From: Agroathelia rolfsii
Lineage: Eukaryota; Basidiomycota; Agaricomycetes; Amylocorticiales; Amylocorticiaceae
Direction of reading: 5' to 3'
Assembly (NCBI GenBank): GCA_018343915.1
Contig: JABRWF010000001.1
Coordinates: forward strand, 4,340,001 to 4,404,000
Length of the DNA: 64,000 nucleotides
Of the stretch, positions 8,877-22,421 are shown in pieces (the stretch's first letter is position 1; each line of letters begins with the position of its first letter). Made by a program: the position numbers and the translations under genes. The notes under the pieces are model-generated. The model did no database searches and had not been told where the DNA came from. It worked only from the letters and a program-made list of their open reading frames with translations.

Positions 8877-10842
8877 TCATAACTTGGTCAATTCTAGCAT
8901 ACATGTTTCTCCCATGTCCCAGACCTTGTCTAATTGTAGATTTAAACCCATACTAAGAGCTGGCAATCAGTGCAGTTCTTGTAACTTAGATAGATTCAGT
9001 ATACATACACCAATGTTACAATGTCTTGGATTGTCCGCTCCTTTGAGTTGTAATACAGGAGCATAGTGATATCTTGATTATAAAGCCGAATGTTTCCGGG
9101 GCCAAAGTTCGATAACAGAGGCTCTGGTGCCTGTAAGGAGATTTGTTTGAGAAAATGAATGAGACCATATATTTTGCAATATTACTTGGTCCATTTCCTT
9201 TTCTTTACCAAACTGCAAGGATTTTGAGTAGCTGGCATCATTAATAATGCAATCATCTGTTAACGCATGTATCACTGGCATGAGTATAGAGCAAAGTTGA
9301 ATTTGTATACCACTCACGTATGAGCAAACGGCTTTGCGGGCCCATGGCTTTGCTTATAGTACTCAATATCTTCCGCGCTCTTTCATCTGGCCAATTGTGA
9401 ATGATATTCCTGAGCTAAAAAAAGTTCACATATATGTGACAACCCGAGCTCGAAGGGTGTCAATACTGAGAGAACTTACGTAGTATACATTTAGACCTCT
9501 TGCTTCCGGAGGCACTTCAATAAAGAAGTCCCCGGGCGCGAAAATGACTTTCTCTGAGGCTACGGCCTCTGGATTTTCTTGAATCCAGTGCTGTAAGATT
9601 GAAATGTTATTATTCCCAAACCACTTACTATATTCATAGTTCACCTTTTCTGCCAACTTTAAGACCTCAGGAGAATCGAAGAGAAACGCTTGAATATGTG
9701 GGAATTTTCGCAGCAATGGAACAGTGAAATGTCCTATACCGGAGCCTACGTCGCATAACGAGGAAACCCCTTTCCAGGGGTAATCTTGAATATAAATTAA
9801 ATACAAATTTGAGGAGCAAGATCAGATTTGGCAAGGTCTCGAGTGCTCACGGTGAAGGGTCGATAGGGTTCCCATGACTTCACCCATGCCAAGCATTGCA
9901 TTTGCAAACATCTAAATTTACCTCAGATAAATTTACTTTTTCATGAGTAAGTAAGCATACGCTAAGTATCTCCGGCTGAATGAATAAGGAGTTCATTAAT
10001 GAAAATAAAATATATGTGTTTTCGACTTACATGACGTTTTGCCCAGTCAAAAAAGCCACCCTCGATGTTTTCATCCTTGACAGCTTGCATGAAAGGTGCT
10101 TTTGAAGTTTCATATGAGTGAGAATATGTTGGATTAGTAAGGTTGTCGTGAAAAACTCTTCCTGAGATAGGTTGAAGTATGGTGTGCATTTTAGCTAAAA
10201 TGGCGACATTGTTTCGTGAATGTAAAACGACAGATAACCGATTGTTCGCAAAAACGTTGGCTTGTACTGCAAGAATGTCAATATTGTGCAGTACAACTAC
10301 CAGAATTCGCTGTGATTATTATGAAGGATTAGTTCACCTTCTTGGAAGCAATGTTTGGTCGCAAGTAGTCGAAGTACTCGTCCAAGTTTCCCCTCCTCAA
10401 TACCAACTCTCTCAGATATTTTGCTCGCATGCAAACCTTCGGGATAATTGTGAAGTATATCGGATACTTTTGCGTCTAGAGCAACCCTTAGACATTCACG
10501 ATCAAGATTTTGTGTTCGCTGAGCAACAAGATCAAGTCGACATCAGTTTCTAACCTGTCTAAATGAGACTATAAGACTTGCATTAATAATAGTATGGGCG
10601 GGTGGAGCCAACATGTCGCATAGCATGCTACATGCACCTTCTAGTATGCGTATGGCCTTCTTGAGGGCAAGGGTATCTTCCGCCTTATCCAAGGGATGGG
10701 GGTCTGTCGAATTCAGGGTGGGTACGGCTCCAAGCTTGGTGTACTCCACAACAGCATCATAAGTTGATATGCGTATCAAGCTAAGAAGCTCTTCGACTTG
10801 TAAACTGCCAGAGTCTGTATTAACTAGAAATGGGGAAGTCAT
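8877..10842 (-). CDS. SAM-dependent O-methyltransferase (COMT-like, fungal family 2)
   Basis: Transfers a methyl group from S-adenosylmethionine to a hydroxyl, usually phenolic, of a small molecule. The start is ATG 10842 (MTSPFLVNTDSG). The N-terminal winged-helix dimerisation part reads KVSDILHNYPEGLHASKIS then GKLGRVLRLLATKHCF and FANNRLS. The SAM site is SSLCDVGSGIGHFTVPLL, followed by FDSPEVLKLAEK, VIFAPGDFF and the catalytic-helix region YYVRNIIHNWPDERARKIL. The C-terminus reads EPLLSNFGPGNIRLYNQDI, SKERT, then LQLDKVWDMGET..LEL before TGA at 8877. Around seven short introns are needed and the frame is coherent throughout. A linker exon after SRLLI is less certain because its splice sites are ambiguous. 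The gene is co-oriented with the MFS gene 281 bp upstream. The substrate is not predictable. Confidence 0.85.
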
Positions 10843-11123
10843 ACTTATGTCGATGTTCGACGTAGATAACAGAGTGTTATCATGTTATCATTTGAATTGC
10901 CAAATACAGCTCACGTGGGCTGTTGGTGGTAGGACTCGGAGTACCGGTTAAGCCTTTTACGAGTTCGACAAGCCCGTGCTAGTTTTTAATATATACTAAT
11001 GTGAAAATCGAAAAGCGAAACTTTAGGTAAAGGTTTATAAACATAACTCCAGTCAAGCCCACATGATCATGGAAAAAATGCCTTATACAATCCGCCCGAG
11101 ACCCAGATCGACTGGACACTTCG

Positions 11124-13433
11124 TCAAGTTGAGTACATAAACCATGCGCTACGATCGCCTAAACCTTTGGTTTCATCTTCTTTATTCATCCGCAGTCTTA
11201 CAGCTGCCTTGTATTTATTCTCCTTCCATAAGTACGCAAGATTTGCCATACAAAAGATGGCCGATAATGCGCACATGACAATGGACGTCTTCGTCGCGCT
11301 CACATAATCAGGTGCCGGAGAGAGAGAGCCTAGAAACCATGTTGCGAGAATTCCACCAGAGTTTACACTGTAAAAACATAAAAGTGGACTATTAATCCAG
11401 TCTGGTATAGGAATATGGATATTGGCACACGTACAACATGAAAGCAATTGCTATCGACGTCGCACGACGAGTCGCTGGGGCCGAGTTACTAGCGACCCAC
11501 GTCGATAGTGTAGTAGCCATCAGGTAAGTCCCTGTAATGCTGAAGAAGAGGGAGGCATAACGACCCGAATGGTTTTTGGTCGCTAATGATATCCAAGGCA
11601 ATTAACATTTATGATTGTAGGTGTGAGTAAAATTACATACCATAGAACATACTAAAGCCAATAACTCCAAGAACGGATGCAAAAACACTAATAACCCCCC
11701 GGGCGTGATAATGGTCAGAGATGAAGGCAAAGGCCATCATAGCTGTTAAACCATATATCGATATTCAATAAGCTTTATCTGATCAGCACAACCTTGACTC
11801 ACCGAACCATGCAGCTACAAAAGGAGGAACACTCATGAGTTGCGCATGGGAACCGGAGTACCCCAGACTTGCAACGATAGTAGGCTCAAAACTGTCAAGG
11901 ATTAATTGTTAAAATGAGCTCAAATCACAAAATTAAGAAGTGATTAAAGCGTACTAGGCTAATCCGTACAAAGTTGTTCCAAGGAAGAAAAGTGGCGCTG
12001 CCTGAGATATGAGTTAGAGCCAGAAGTTCCCGGGATAAGCATGTCGATCTCACCGTAAGCAAGTTTTGAATCGACTTGAATGCTTCAATTACTTCCTTCC
12101 ACGAAAACCGGTCATCTGCATCGTCCGCTGAAAGAGCCCCATCCTGCCTCAAGACCGATAAGACGTAATCTTTCTCGTGTTGCTTGAGAAAATGTGCGCC
12201 CGCAACAGACCCAGGCATGAAGAAGTACGCCCCAGCAGCAAATAGGAAAGTAAAAATGCCCTCCTATATGCGAAAAAAGTTGAGTTTTTATCACCACATA
12301 GTCAAGAATAATTCAAGTACGTACAAGGATGAACTTTGGACAGGTATAGTGAAATCGATCAGAAACAAGATAGCATGCAAGAAAAGTAGTTTCATACTAT
12401 CCATGCCCATCCCGGTCTACCTTTCTTGCCATCCAGATGAATAATTGCAGCAGCCAGAAGGCCTTGGAAAGAAATGAGAAGAAAAGTGAAACTAAATGAA
12501 TTATATAACATACCCGAAAACGCCCCCGAGAGGGAAGAAGAGGCCAAAAAAGTTGCCACTCTGTCGCCAATCTGGAATGGGTAAAAAATCGATTGATAAA
12601 ATACTGTAACATACCGGCTATTTAGGCGTGAACGCGGATAAAACAGAGAGAGATACAGCGTGAGGCCAGGGAAAACACCACCTACTTGATCCATGAGTAA
12701 TACGAATATCAGTGGGTTATTCTTGGCATGCCTTCAAAAAGACCAAGAAAGAATCGACAGACAAGAAGGCCGTGATAGGTAGTGACCAGGCCTTGCATAG
12801 TCGTTACAAGCCCCCAGAGCATAACCATCGTTGGGAGCATAAGATGAGGCCCCACGGTCTGAATCAAATTTTCAACATATTAAATATATACTGAATAAAA
12901 ATGCATCAACCTTGAGTAGAAGATTGCTTGGCAATTCTGCAGCAATGTATGGTCTAAGAATACGAATTCAAGATACTGCAAAACATTTGCCAAGTTGAAA
13001 CTGGGATATGTGCTGCATACACGTATGTGACTGTAAGAGCAATGCTATACTGAAGCAAAGTCAGTTGCATGTATAATTTTCCTTTGATCCGGTGCATAAA
13101 AACTGCAAATAAACCTGCTTATTGGTCATATGGAGGTCTTTCTGCATGCCCGCAACACGAGCATTGCCGACGTTACTTCGGTCCTGTGGAGCCTGTGAGA
13201 AATGTGCTGGGAATCATTCGACAAGGACACACCAAAAAGGATAGCAGGTAAAACATCGTTGCGATCGGCAGGATATACAAGTCCAGTTTCCGCCATGTCG
13301 TCTTGTCCAGATGGGCGCAATCGTGCTTGAAGATGCTTTCTTCTAGGAGAGGGCCCGGGCCTTCTTGTAGCATGCCCTTTTCAACTAGTTCGCCCCCACT
13401 GTTTTTATGACTGGAAGACCTGATAGACAACAT
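11124..13433 (-). CDS. Major facilitator superfamily transporter, Dal5/Tna1 (anion:cation symporter) type
   Basis: A plasma-membrane permease of the fungal allantoate, nicotinate and pantothenate group. The chosen start is ATG 13433 (MLSIRSSSHKNSGG); an in-frame M about 21 residues on is possible. After a cytosolic N-terminus come WRKLDLYILPIATMFYLLSF (TM1), FPGLTLYLSLFYPRSRLNSR between TM4 and TM5 with the family's YPR..R, SSSLSGAFSGML (TM5), a central loop with HFLKQHEKDYVLSVLRQDG, and AALFFLGTTLYGLAYFEPTI (TM7). The late segment SNSAPATRRATSIAIAFM corresponds to the family's NN.AG..KR motif. The C-terminus is DETKGLGDRSAWFMYST. About ten introns. In TM1 the usual DR.N after LLSF is split by an intron and I did not resolve it. 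Confidence 0.85.
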
Positions 13434-15379
13434 AGTGATGAGGGATAGAGACGAAAATTTAACCATGAAGAATTGGCTAAATATGATCCATCCGGGTGCC
13501 AAGTTATCCTGCTCGCATCCCCGAGCCTGGAAACGAGAACTGATACGATGGGGTCGCACCAGGGATGGAAGCCACGTTCACCATGAAGTCATGCTCGTCA
13601 TCTGTATAGCAGAGTCACAAGCACAGTGCTCAATGTGGGCAGTAGACCTTTGCCGATTCGATGCGAGAAGCCGGCATTCTTGCTACCGGCAGAAGTATTG
13701 TTTGTGTTGGAACTTTGTGAGTCGCACATATTTGAACCACGGCATGCGTAGCCTGAATGCATTCTCCACCTCATCCAAATTATGAGATTTGGACACTGAT
13801 CAAAAGTTAAGTTGAGCACATCAAGTGATTAACGTGTTGGTATGTTGACAGGTTGATGCTAAATGGCAGTGACAATGGACTCGGACACACCCGAGCACGA
13901 GATGACCACCTTACTGATATTTTTGTCAAGTCACAAAATTACTTCTCACAGTCCAGCGAGGCCGGGCACATCGCCCGGGGATCCCCGGACGGAGCCCCCC
14001 TTCATCCAGCCAGCAGCAGCACAACCGAGGCCACATAGGGCTATAAAGCGGCGGTCTCTGAGTCGGGCTTAGAGACTCGAAGCTGACAGTGAGATTCCGC
14101 AGTAAGCACTTGGGCCATACTGTTGAAATCACGAGCTTATCATGACGTGTCACGAATGTAACGAACGCCTATTATAGGCAAGTTTCCTTATTTGTTCTTC
14201 TACCGTATGTACGAGTTTTTCCTATCTCTTCGTGTTTCTACTGTACGACTTTCTCTTGCTCTCATATTTCACTGTCATGGTCACTTTACCAGAGATGAAT
14301 TGTTACGATTATTCAGTATTTTACATGTATATAAGAACGATCTACATGTACCACAATCTACAGTGTGTCTCTTGTTTGTTTATTTGTCTTGTCTGACACT
14401 CCGGTGCTGCTCGATTCTCTCGCGTCACGCGTTACCCGCCGGTATCATTTCCTTTTAGACATACACCGCATCTATATAAGTGCAAGATGTCAAGTAGCTT
14501 CGATTGGTCCATTCCCGGCATTTCACACGTCAGGTGTGAATGTGGGGGGTTGCCGTATGGCGTATGCTACGCACTGCGGGACAAGAAATGGGGTTCAAGT
14601 TCAGACTTAGTCGTGCGAGTGACACGTGACTCAAGCGTCATGCAGTCGCGTCACGCGATGGCCGGGCTCGTGCCAGGTAGTAAATCGCATGCGCACCATC
14701 TCAAAGCCTCAACTTGAACGCCTCAAGCTCCAGGTCACGATATCAACCCAAATTTGCAAGATGGTAATCGAGTTCGGTCGTGCAGAAAATTTGGATACTT
14801 CACACTTCTTTAGCAGGACCAGCCGTCATCATGTTTCAGGAGTCCAGCAGGCATTTTTTTTGTGGCCCAGGAGCGTCATCGAACGTATTACCATATTCAA
14901 CTCATCAGGATCTAGACTGAGTTAGGACATTTTTACCCTCTATAAAGGCTCGGGGAACCAGTGTCGCTGTAGTCACACCTTCACCTTCGAGTATACAGAA
15001 AAGGGATTTCACCCTATCTAAAGTTAAAATCATACCATGTCAACCCCTGGAACCACGGTAAAAGTTTACTAGGCTGGTTTTGACCCTGGAATGTTGATTC
15101 CAGGTCCTTGAACTCCTGAGCTACTCATAACGAGCATGACATCGCCACAACGTCTCCGGATTCAGTGCATGTATAGTAGACGTCTGTTCACATGTCTACC
15201 AATTAAATCAGCTGAAAGACATTTGTACAAAAGTCCCGTGAGACTCTCATCAACAGTAATATATGGCGAAATGTTGGTTCGTCTATCTGATGACGACTAA
15301 CATGATACATACATTGCCATGGATTGATAAAGTAGAACTATTACACAACGGAACGTTGTCAAATAACATTGTGGGCCTT
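13434..15379. other. Intergenic, about 1.9 kb; upstream of the MFS gene and downstream of ABCC gene 1
   Basis: No convincing gene. It holds a GC-rich island with two adjoining dyads (CCGGGC..GCCCGG at 13962-13978 and the perfect palindrome CCGGGGATCCCCGG at 13975-13988) and a TATA-like GGCTATAAAGCGG near 14038. A 76-codon frame from 14487 has no family features and no flanking splice structure. Confidence 0.5.
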
Positions 15380-18300
15380 TCAGACCTGGGCCTTTGCAGC
15401 GGCTGCAGCATAGAGCGCCTCACGATCTCCACTTTCATCCACCAGTGACCGGAGTAGGCCATTTTCATTCTTCAATAGCTCGTAGGGGGAGTCAAATTCA
15501 ATCTGCCAAAAATTTTATCAATTCTCTGAACTGGTTATAGGAGTTGATAGAATACCCACCACCCGGCCCGCGTCCAAGACAATCTTTTGAGAAATGCATT
15601 ATCAGTACAATAGCCAGATTCAGCTGGACGTCTACTTACAATTTTATCAGAGTCCATAATAGTTTGGAGACGATGTGCTATTGTTAACACAGTCACATCT
15701 TTCTTTAGCTCATTGCGGAGAGAAGCTTGAATAACAGAATCCGTCTCGTAATCAATTGCAGAAGTGGCTAAGGATGATTGAGACTCTGAGATATAGCTTT
15801 ACTAAATGAAAGAAATATCACCTTCATCCAGGATGAGAAGCTTGCTATCCCTTACCATGGCACGGGCCAGGGCAATTATTTGCCTTTGTCCCACGGAAAG
15901 GTTTGTGCCACCCCGGGCAACAGCGCTGTCAAGTGTCAATCTGTTCTCGTCCGTTTCGTTTTGGAGGGAGTTAAGACCAGCAGATCTTAGCGCCGCGTTG
16001 AGTGTTGCATCGTCATGTTGTTCGAAGGGATCGAGATTAGATCTCAGAGTTCCGCTCAGGAGTTCAGGCTATAACGATGGGTGTAAGCCTCGGAGTCATA
16101 TATTATCGGCGAAGCGCACCATTTGAGGTATGATTGTAACCTGAGAGCGCAACGCGTCGAGGTTTAAAGATGTGATGGGGATACCATCGTAATAAACATT
16201 GCCTTCTACATTGATGCAGCGAAGGAGAGACAATGTAAGAGAGCTCTAATATATAAATTGATATCAGTCAACTGCTGATACTATTAATTCAAAACCGTAC
16301 CTTTCCACTTCCGGTACGACCCACTAGCCAAAAGCTTATTAGGAATGAACCATGATTATACAGGAATTCAACTCACCAACGCCCACGCGCTCACCAGACT
16401 TGATATGGAAGGAAAGATCATGGAGCACTCGAGGCCCATCCTAAGGTAATGTTAATTCAGCTATATTTGTATGCATTTGTGATACTTGCCTCAGAGTAAC
16501 GTGCCGAAAGCCCTTCAACACGAAGATCGCCGCTAGAGGGCCAATATGCGGGCGGTGTGCCTCCTTCTGTTGGTTTTGCTTCATGCTCAATTTCGAGGTA
16601 TTGGTGGAGACGTTCGATACTAGTGCCTATTTAGTATGCGCTGAGCTGTTAATCGTACCAAAAATGAAATTACCTATTGCCTAAGGGGAATATTCAGAAC
16701 GCAGTAGAAATTATGAAGAAAAAGGATTGCATACCTGTTACTTCGAACTCGTTCAACATGCTATGTCACCATCAACTTCAAAAAATTGACATGCGTCTGT
16801 GCAAAAAAAATACTTACCGAACCCATTGCAGAACTAGATTCCCAACGCTGACAGCCATAGACAAACTGAAACCTGAATCGCTGGCGTTTAGAGCGCTGGA
16901 GCCATATACAAACCATGCAGCCAGCTTAAATGCATAATCAGTACAGAGTTAAATAAACCAAAATAAGATAGCTCACGGCCGTGCCAAATGTTGCTCCTAA
17001 TGCATCAATACGGACTCCGACCCATCTACATGTCAAGAAATATCAGAATAGTCTTGTTTGCTGCGCACATGATAATATGCAAACCTGCCGAGATCATAGT
17101 TTGCTCGGGAAGCACGGGTATATTCGTTGATCTTGATTGTGGAAATATGTTTGAACCTGTCTTGAGCGCCATATGCACGTATAGACGCTGAGATAGTAAT
17201 AATGATTATGCTCAATAAACTGGATACAAAGCTTGAAGGAGCCACTCACTGATTCCTTCTACGGCAGCGCCGAAATGTGCCATGACGGGTGCTTTAGCCT
17301 TGCTCAACTCACGCTTTACTGACAACTGCGTTCTGATATAGACCTGGAAACCGTCAACCGGTCAGTGCATCTATAATCGAGACCATATTGAAAGCACAAA
17401 CTTGTCCTAGAGCGGCACCGGCTAGAATGACGATAACGCCAAGAGGACCGAAACGTGGGACCATGATCAAAACAGTAACATATCGGACCAATAAGAGGGC
17501 TGTCACTTCATTTAAGCCGGAAAGTAATCCAGGAATTGCAGTGTCAACTATGAAGTTTGATAATTTCAGCGTTACGAAAGTGGCTATTCAGTTCTCAACA
17601 TACTTGATTGAATATCTTGGGTGCACCTAGTAATAATACGCGATGTAGGTGTTTTATCAAGCCAACTAAGTGGAAAGTCAGACGCTTTACTGGATGACGA
17701 GAGAGATACACACCGCATTGTTGTGCCGAGAACTGACTCCATCAACTGACCATGAAGGACCTTTGACGCTGATAAGGTACCCCAAGTGAGGATAGCCTAC
17801 TCGACCTTTGAGTACGGAACATGTATAAGAAATAGATTGCTTATTACCTGGGCAACAAAGAAAACGACGATCATGGCTAGAGCAAGTAATGAATATCCTC
17901 CCATGTAGCTGCCAAACATGAGAATAACGAAAGATAGAGGCTCAAAGATAGCTTACAAGGCCGCATTCACTTGTCCTGGATGTTCTTCATACTGTGTCGC
18001 CCAATAACCTGTGCACCATGTAGATGAGAAAAAGGAGGAAAACGCATCAGGGTAGGAGTTGCTTACCAAGGAACCACGGCTGTACTACTTCAATGGAGCA
18101 TTCCAGGATAGTCATAAAGATCAATAAGAACCAGAATAGTGCGACATGACTGCCTCCTAGAGCCTTGAAATATAGCATCACTATAATATCGAACTGTCAG
18201 AACCAATTTGTGCACAAGGGAAAGACAGCATACTGGATGAGAAGCTTAAGTGGCCGATGGCGGTTTCTTCTTCAAGAACTAACTTTCCAGCTGCCTCAGT

Positions 18301-21300
18301 CTTATCCTCTTCAGGCGCTTGGACCTCAGCTTCTTCCGCTCGCTTGACTTCTTTCTTTTCGTGAGCAACAACATGGCGGAGCTTCTTGTCCTTCGCGAGC
18401 GCATCCGAGATTGTGCCTTGGCTAAGGATGCGACCATCTGAGCCGAGAGAAACAACAAAATCGGCAATTGAGCTAGTAAGGGACACATTATGGGTCTAAT
18501 GGATGGAATTGATATTTAAAACCCAAGAGGAAATAATGATCTGGTACGCACGACGAGGATGATGGTGCGACCGCGCACGAGATCTCCTGTGAGACACTCG
18601 TCGACTATCCATTTTGCCGTATGAACATCTAGTGCAGCAAGAACCTACATGATACACGATGGATTTGTTGGAAGGAGGAAAATATTCCGAAGAATCTTAC
18701 ATCATCGAGTAAAAGAATTTCTGCGGAAGAGTAAACAGCTCTTGCAAGCGTCACCCGAGCCTGTTCTAATGTCAAATATGATCCTTGGATGTGTGAAGTG
18801 ATAAAAGTACCTTCTGTCCGCCGCTGATGTAAACAGTTAAGGCAATCCAAAGCAGTTAAAGCATGCATGATCAACATACCTAAGCGTTAGTCCCTTCTCT
18901 CCGACTTCCGTTAGGTCCCCGGCCTTAAAAAGGTTCAGGTCACGCTCGAGGCCACATTGCTTAATAACTACGAATGGCAAAATGAGAATAATTCGGAATG
19001 CAAGGAGAGACAAACACGGACCTTTGTTGTATCGTTCTTCATCATAAGGGGCACCAAACAAGATATTATCCTAAGCATAATTATAAGACCTGATAGTATT
19101 CTCAAGCGGTATGTATAAATACGACAAACCTTAATCGTTTCGTTGAGGACCCAAGACTCTTGTGCTACATAAGCGACACCTTTTTCGCGAGGGAGATTGA
19201 ACCAAGAATTGGGACCCTAAGGGTATGCATCAGACCCAGTGCATAGCATAGAACAATTTATATTTTCTTCAAAACATACCGAGCGGATGAAATGCATTTC
19301 ACCTATCATAAAATAAACAGAATTTAAGTCAAAGAAAACCCTGCGAGATTTTGTTTGTCCTCAAACATACCAAGGAGGGCCATGAGCAGACTCGTTTTGC
19401 CCGCTCCTGTCACGCCGACGATCAAATTGATCTTTCCTCTCTTGAAAATCAGCTCATCGTCAATTCTGAGACGGAAACGTCTCTTAGAGGGCGTGAGCGT
19501 GCCGTCAGTGAACGCCTTTGCGTCTGCATTAGACCAAGTGAAGCTTGCTGCGTTAAATCCGATGATATCAGCATCCGGAACAGCTGTCTCAATCACAAGG
19601 GACGAGTCGGTCATGCTCTCAGCGTCATCTGAGGTCGCGTATTGATCCAGAAGCTCAGTCTAAAATCCGCATTATTAAGCAAATGAGTGAACAAAAAACA
19701 AAAACCAATAAGTGAGACAAACCTCGTATAAGAAGTCGCAAATGCGATCGAGCGATACCTTGCCCTGAACGATTTGTGGGACGAAGTAGAACGTGCGACT
19801 AATTTGTCCACGCAAGATAAAGAAGGCTGGGTATAGATACAATAAGTTCATCGAATGTTTCGATATAAATCAAGTACTCTCACCAGACATTGAAGAGAAA
19901 ACCGTAGCGGCATCCAGTTGTCTTTTCATAATCAAGGTCTATCGTATTGGGTCAGTCTCTCAAGTCTTAAAATTGGGCTATCAAGGCAACTTACGTATGT
20001 TCCGTAAGTCGCGACCATTGTGAAGGCAGGAATCGTGAAGCTTTACAAAAGGTGCATGAAAAACGAAGTACAAAATGAAGAACAGATGCAATTTACTTGA
20101 TGCTGAATGTGAGCAAATGCAGGATCTTGCGTTTCCAAATCCATGCAATCTCTTCCTCACGTTTTGAAGCAATCCGTTTGCCGATGAGGCCTTCCCATGC
20201 GAACAGCTTCACCATCCTGATGACAGAAATGGATTCTGTGACGGTACTAACACGGGCATCGCTCTAATTGCATCGAATAATTAGCTTTTCCAACTAACTA
20301 TCTTGCAAGCCTTCGTGTACGAACCCTTTTCAGCACCTCTTTGCTTGCATTGCTCAGAAGCTTGGCAGTTTGGATAGGCACCGGCAGCAGCAAGATAGTT
20401 AACCCCAATCCCACAAACGCGCTCCATCCCAGCACAGTGTACAAAAATGCAGTGGAAACGAGAATCATGAGCGGGCCAAAGTAGAACACTTGCATGATTT
20501 CTCCACCCGCTCCGATGTTGTTGAGATCTGTCGAGATCAAGTTGTTCATCTTACCGACCAGATTCTGCGCCGCATCATTGCTCTTGTCGCCCTTGCCATC
20601 TTTCGAGTCGGAGGATACCACGAGCGTGGAGGCCGTGGTGGACACGTTTGTCGTAGACGCAGCAGTCGACGAGTTGATCGAGACATTGGTTTCCGACTCT
20701 GCATTCTCGCCGACAATTTGCTCCGTTCCTGTTGTCTCGACGTAGGCAACGGCGTTTGGATCTCCATCAGGATCAAGACCTAGCGGAATCTCGGTCGTAG
20801 CCACCACCACTGCAGGCTCGGAAGGAGTTTCTAGGCATGAGGAAGACGATGACGGCTCTCGGCTTACACTGTCCTCCTGTGCCTTAGCGTTATCGCTTGT
20901 CTCAGCTATGATCCTCACACGCAAAGCATGACTCAAAACGAGCTGCGTCAAGATCGCATCGGAGCGCACTCGAGCCCCGGTATATTCCATTAAGTATTGG
21001 TTATCGAGCACCGCCCGGGCAACGGGTGCAAGGAACATGAGCAGAACCCATACCCACGGTTTGATCAGGACAGGAGAGTCCTGGGACGTTTGCGACACGC
21101 CAAGGAATGAGGTGAAGTACGTCCATGTGCTAACGGAGGAAGTCGAGCCTGAGCTCAATATATGAACAGACAGGCCGGCTTGCGATCGCGCGTTTAGGTA
21201 CTTGAGCAGGTTGTTGACCACGAGTGGACTCGTAATTGTTGCAAAGGCCTGCAGGGTCTGGTAGAAGATAATCCGGGTATATTCATGCCTAAAGAAATAG

Positions 21301-22421
21301 AGCATGGAGAACAAAAAGCGCGTATGACGCCCGAGCTTCAGCTTGTCGGCGACTTTTTGTGTAAATGAGCGCTTCTCAGAACAAGTTGAAAAGTTGTGGG
21401 GATCCAGCAGCGGGAAAGCCTTCTTTGTTAATGGGGCAGCAGCGTCAAAGTCGGCTAGAGGCGGTAGATCAGCCAAAGGCAGATGCTCTACGCGATTGGC
21501 CTTGATGACAAGAGGTGTGAGATACGAGAAGAAATAGTATGACCATGGCGATGCAGTTTGCTCCGCGGTTGGAGGAAGGATGTACTAGAATAAGTATAAG
21601 ATCACGAAAGGGATAAAGAACGGGCCGATGTATATACCTCCGGGTCACTAGGAATGTATCGGCGCGGCGTAATCAAAGGGATGATTACACCAACAATTGT
21701 TAATGTACCCACAATACCCCAGAGAAAGTCCCCTTGGGCAATATCAACGGGCTGAACATTATAAGTAGCCAGAGGCAAGATGTCCCGCGCAAAATAAACG
21801 ACCCATGCAACAAACAAGACGAAGTCGACATGGGAAGCCAAGCTGAAACGCGAATAGGCAGGAGGACGAGTGAAAATGTAGACGAAGGAAAGCAATAGAG
21901 TGTATGTCTAGTGATTTGTTACAGTAAATACGCGAAATGGACATATGCGCAAATGGATTGGCACATACAAATGTAACGATTAACGCAGCATCAATCCATC
22001 CCGGAATCTCCAAGTGTAGTGAATGCTCTTGCTGGTGCTCAAGGAAGAACAGATGTAGAGTAAATCCCAGAAGAGGGATGCCACCCAGGACTCTAATTAC
22101 TCCTAGTGTAAAGGCAAGCGCCCCGCCATGTGAAACAATGTGCTCGCGAAATCTCTGGCGTAGACTCGAGTTGGCATGATCTTCCTCGACTTCCTCGTAG
22201 GCAGACTGGTCCACATTGCCTATTCCACGAAACTTGTTGACGATTCTTTTAAACCAGCGCGATTCGCTCATGCCATGCAAGAAGAGTATATCGGCGGATA
22301 GTAAAGTTGCATAGAGCGGAATGAGTAGAGTGTCGGCGAGTATTCTGAGGTTCTCCGGCTTTTCCGTTACAGCACTCGTAGGATAGGGCGAAACCTGGAA
22401 AACCAATTGTGGGCCGCCCAT
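15380..22421 (-). CDS. ABCC-family (MRP/Yor1-like) ABC transporter, copy 1
   Basis: Full-length multidrug-resistance-protein type exporter with an N-terminal TMD0, then TMD1-NBD1-TMD2-NBD2. It starts at ATG 22421 ([12 protein letters not shown]) and ends [11 protein letters not shown] at 15380. After TMD0 come [13 protein letters not shown] and NNLLKYL, then TMD1 with [19 protein letters not shown]1 has Walker [11 protein letters not shown]-loop [20 protein letters not shown], signature LSGGQKARV and Walker B ILLLDDVLAALD. NBD2 has [10 protein letters not shown], signature [15 protein letters not shown], Walker B LLILDEATSAID and H-loop TIAHRLQTI. An aspartate at the NBD1 catalytic position is normal for this subfamily, so only the NBD2 site should be fully hydrolytic. 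A Ser/Thr-rich insert of about 120 residues sits in the first large cytosolic loop of TMD1 (20545-20925). Twenty or more short introns. It is the paralogue of the gene at 29579-36339. Confidence 0.93.

Noticed and set aside
14487..14717. 76-codon frame starting MSSSFDWSIPGISH downstream of a TATA-like box
   Set aside because: No family features or conserved context; a short frame of this size is expected by chance in 1.9 kb.
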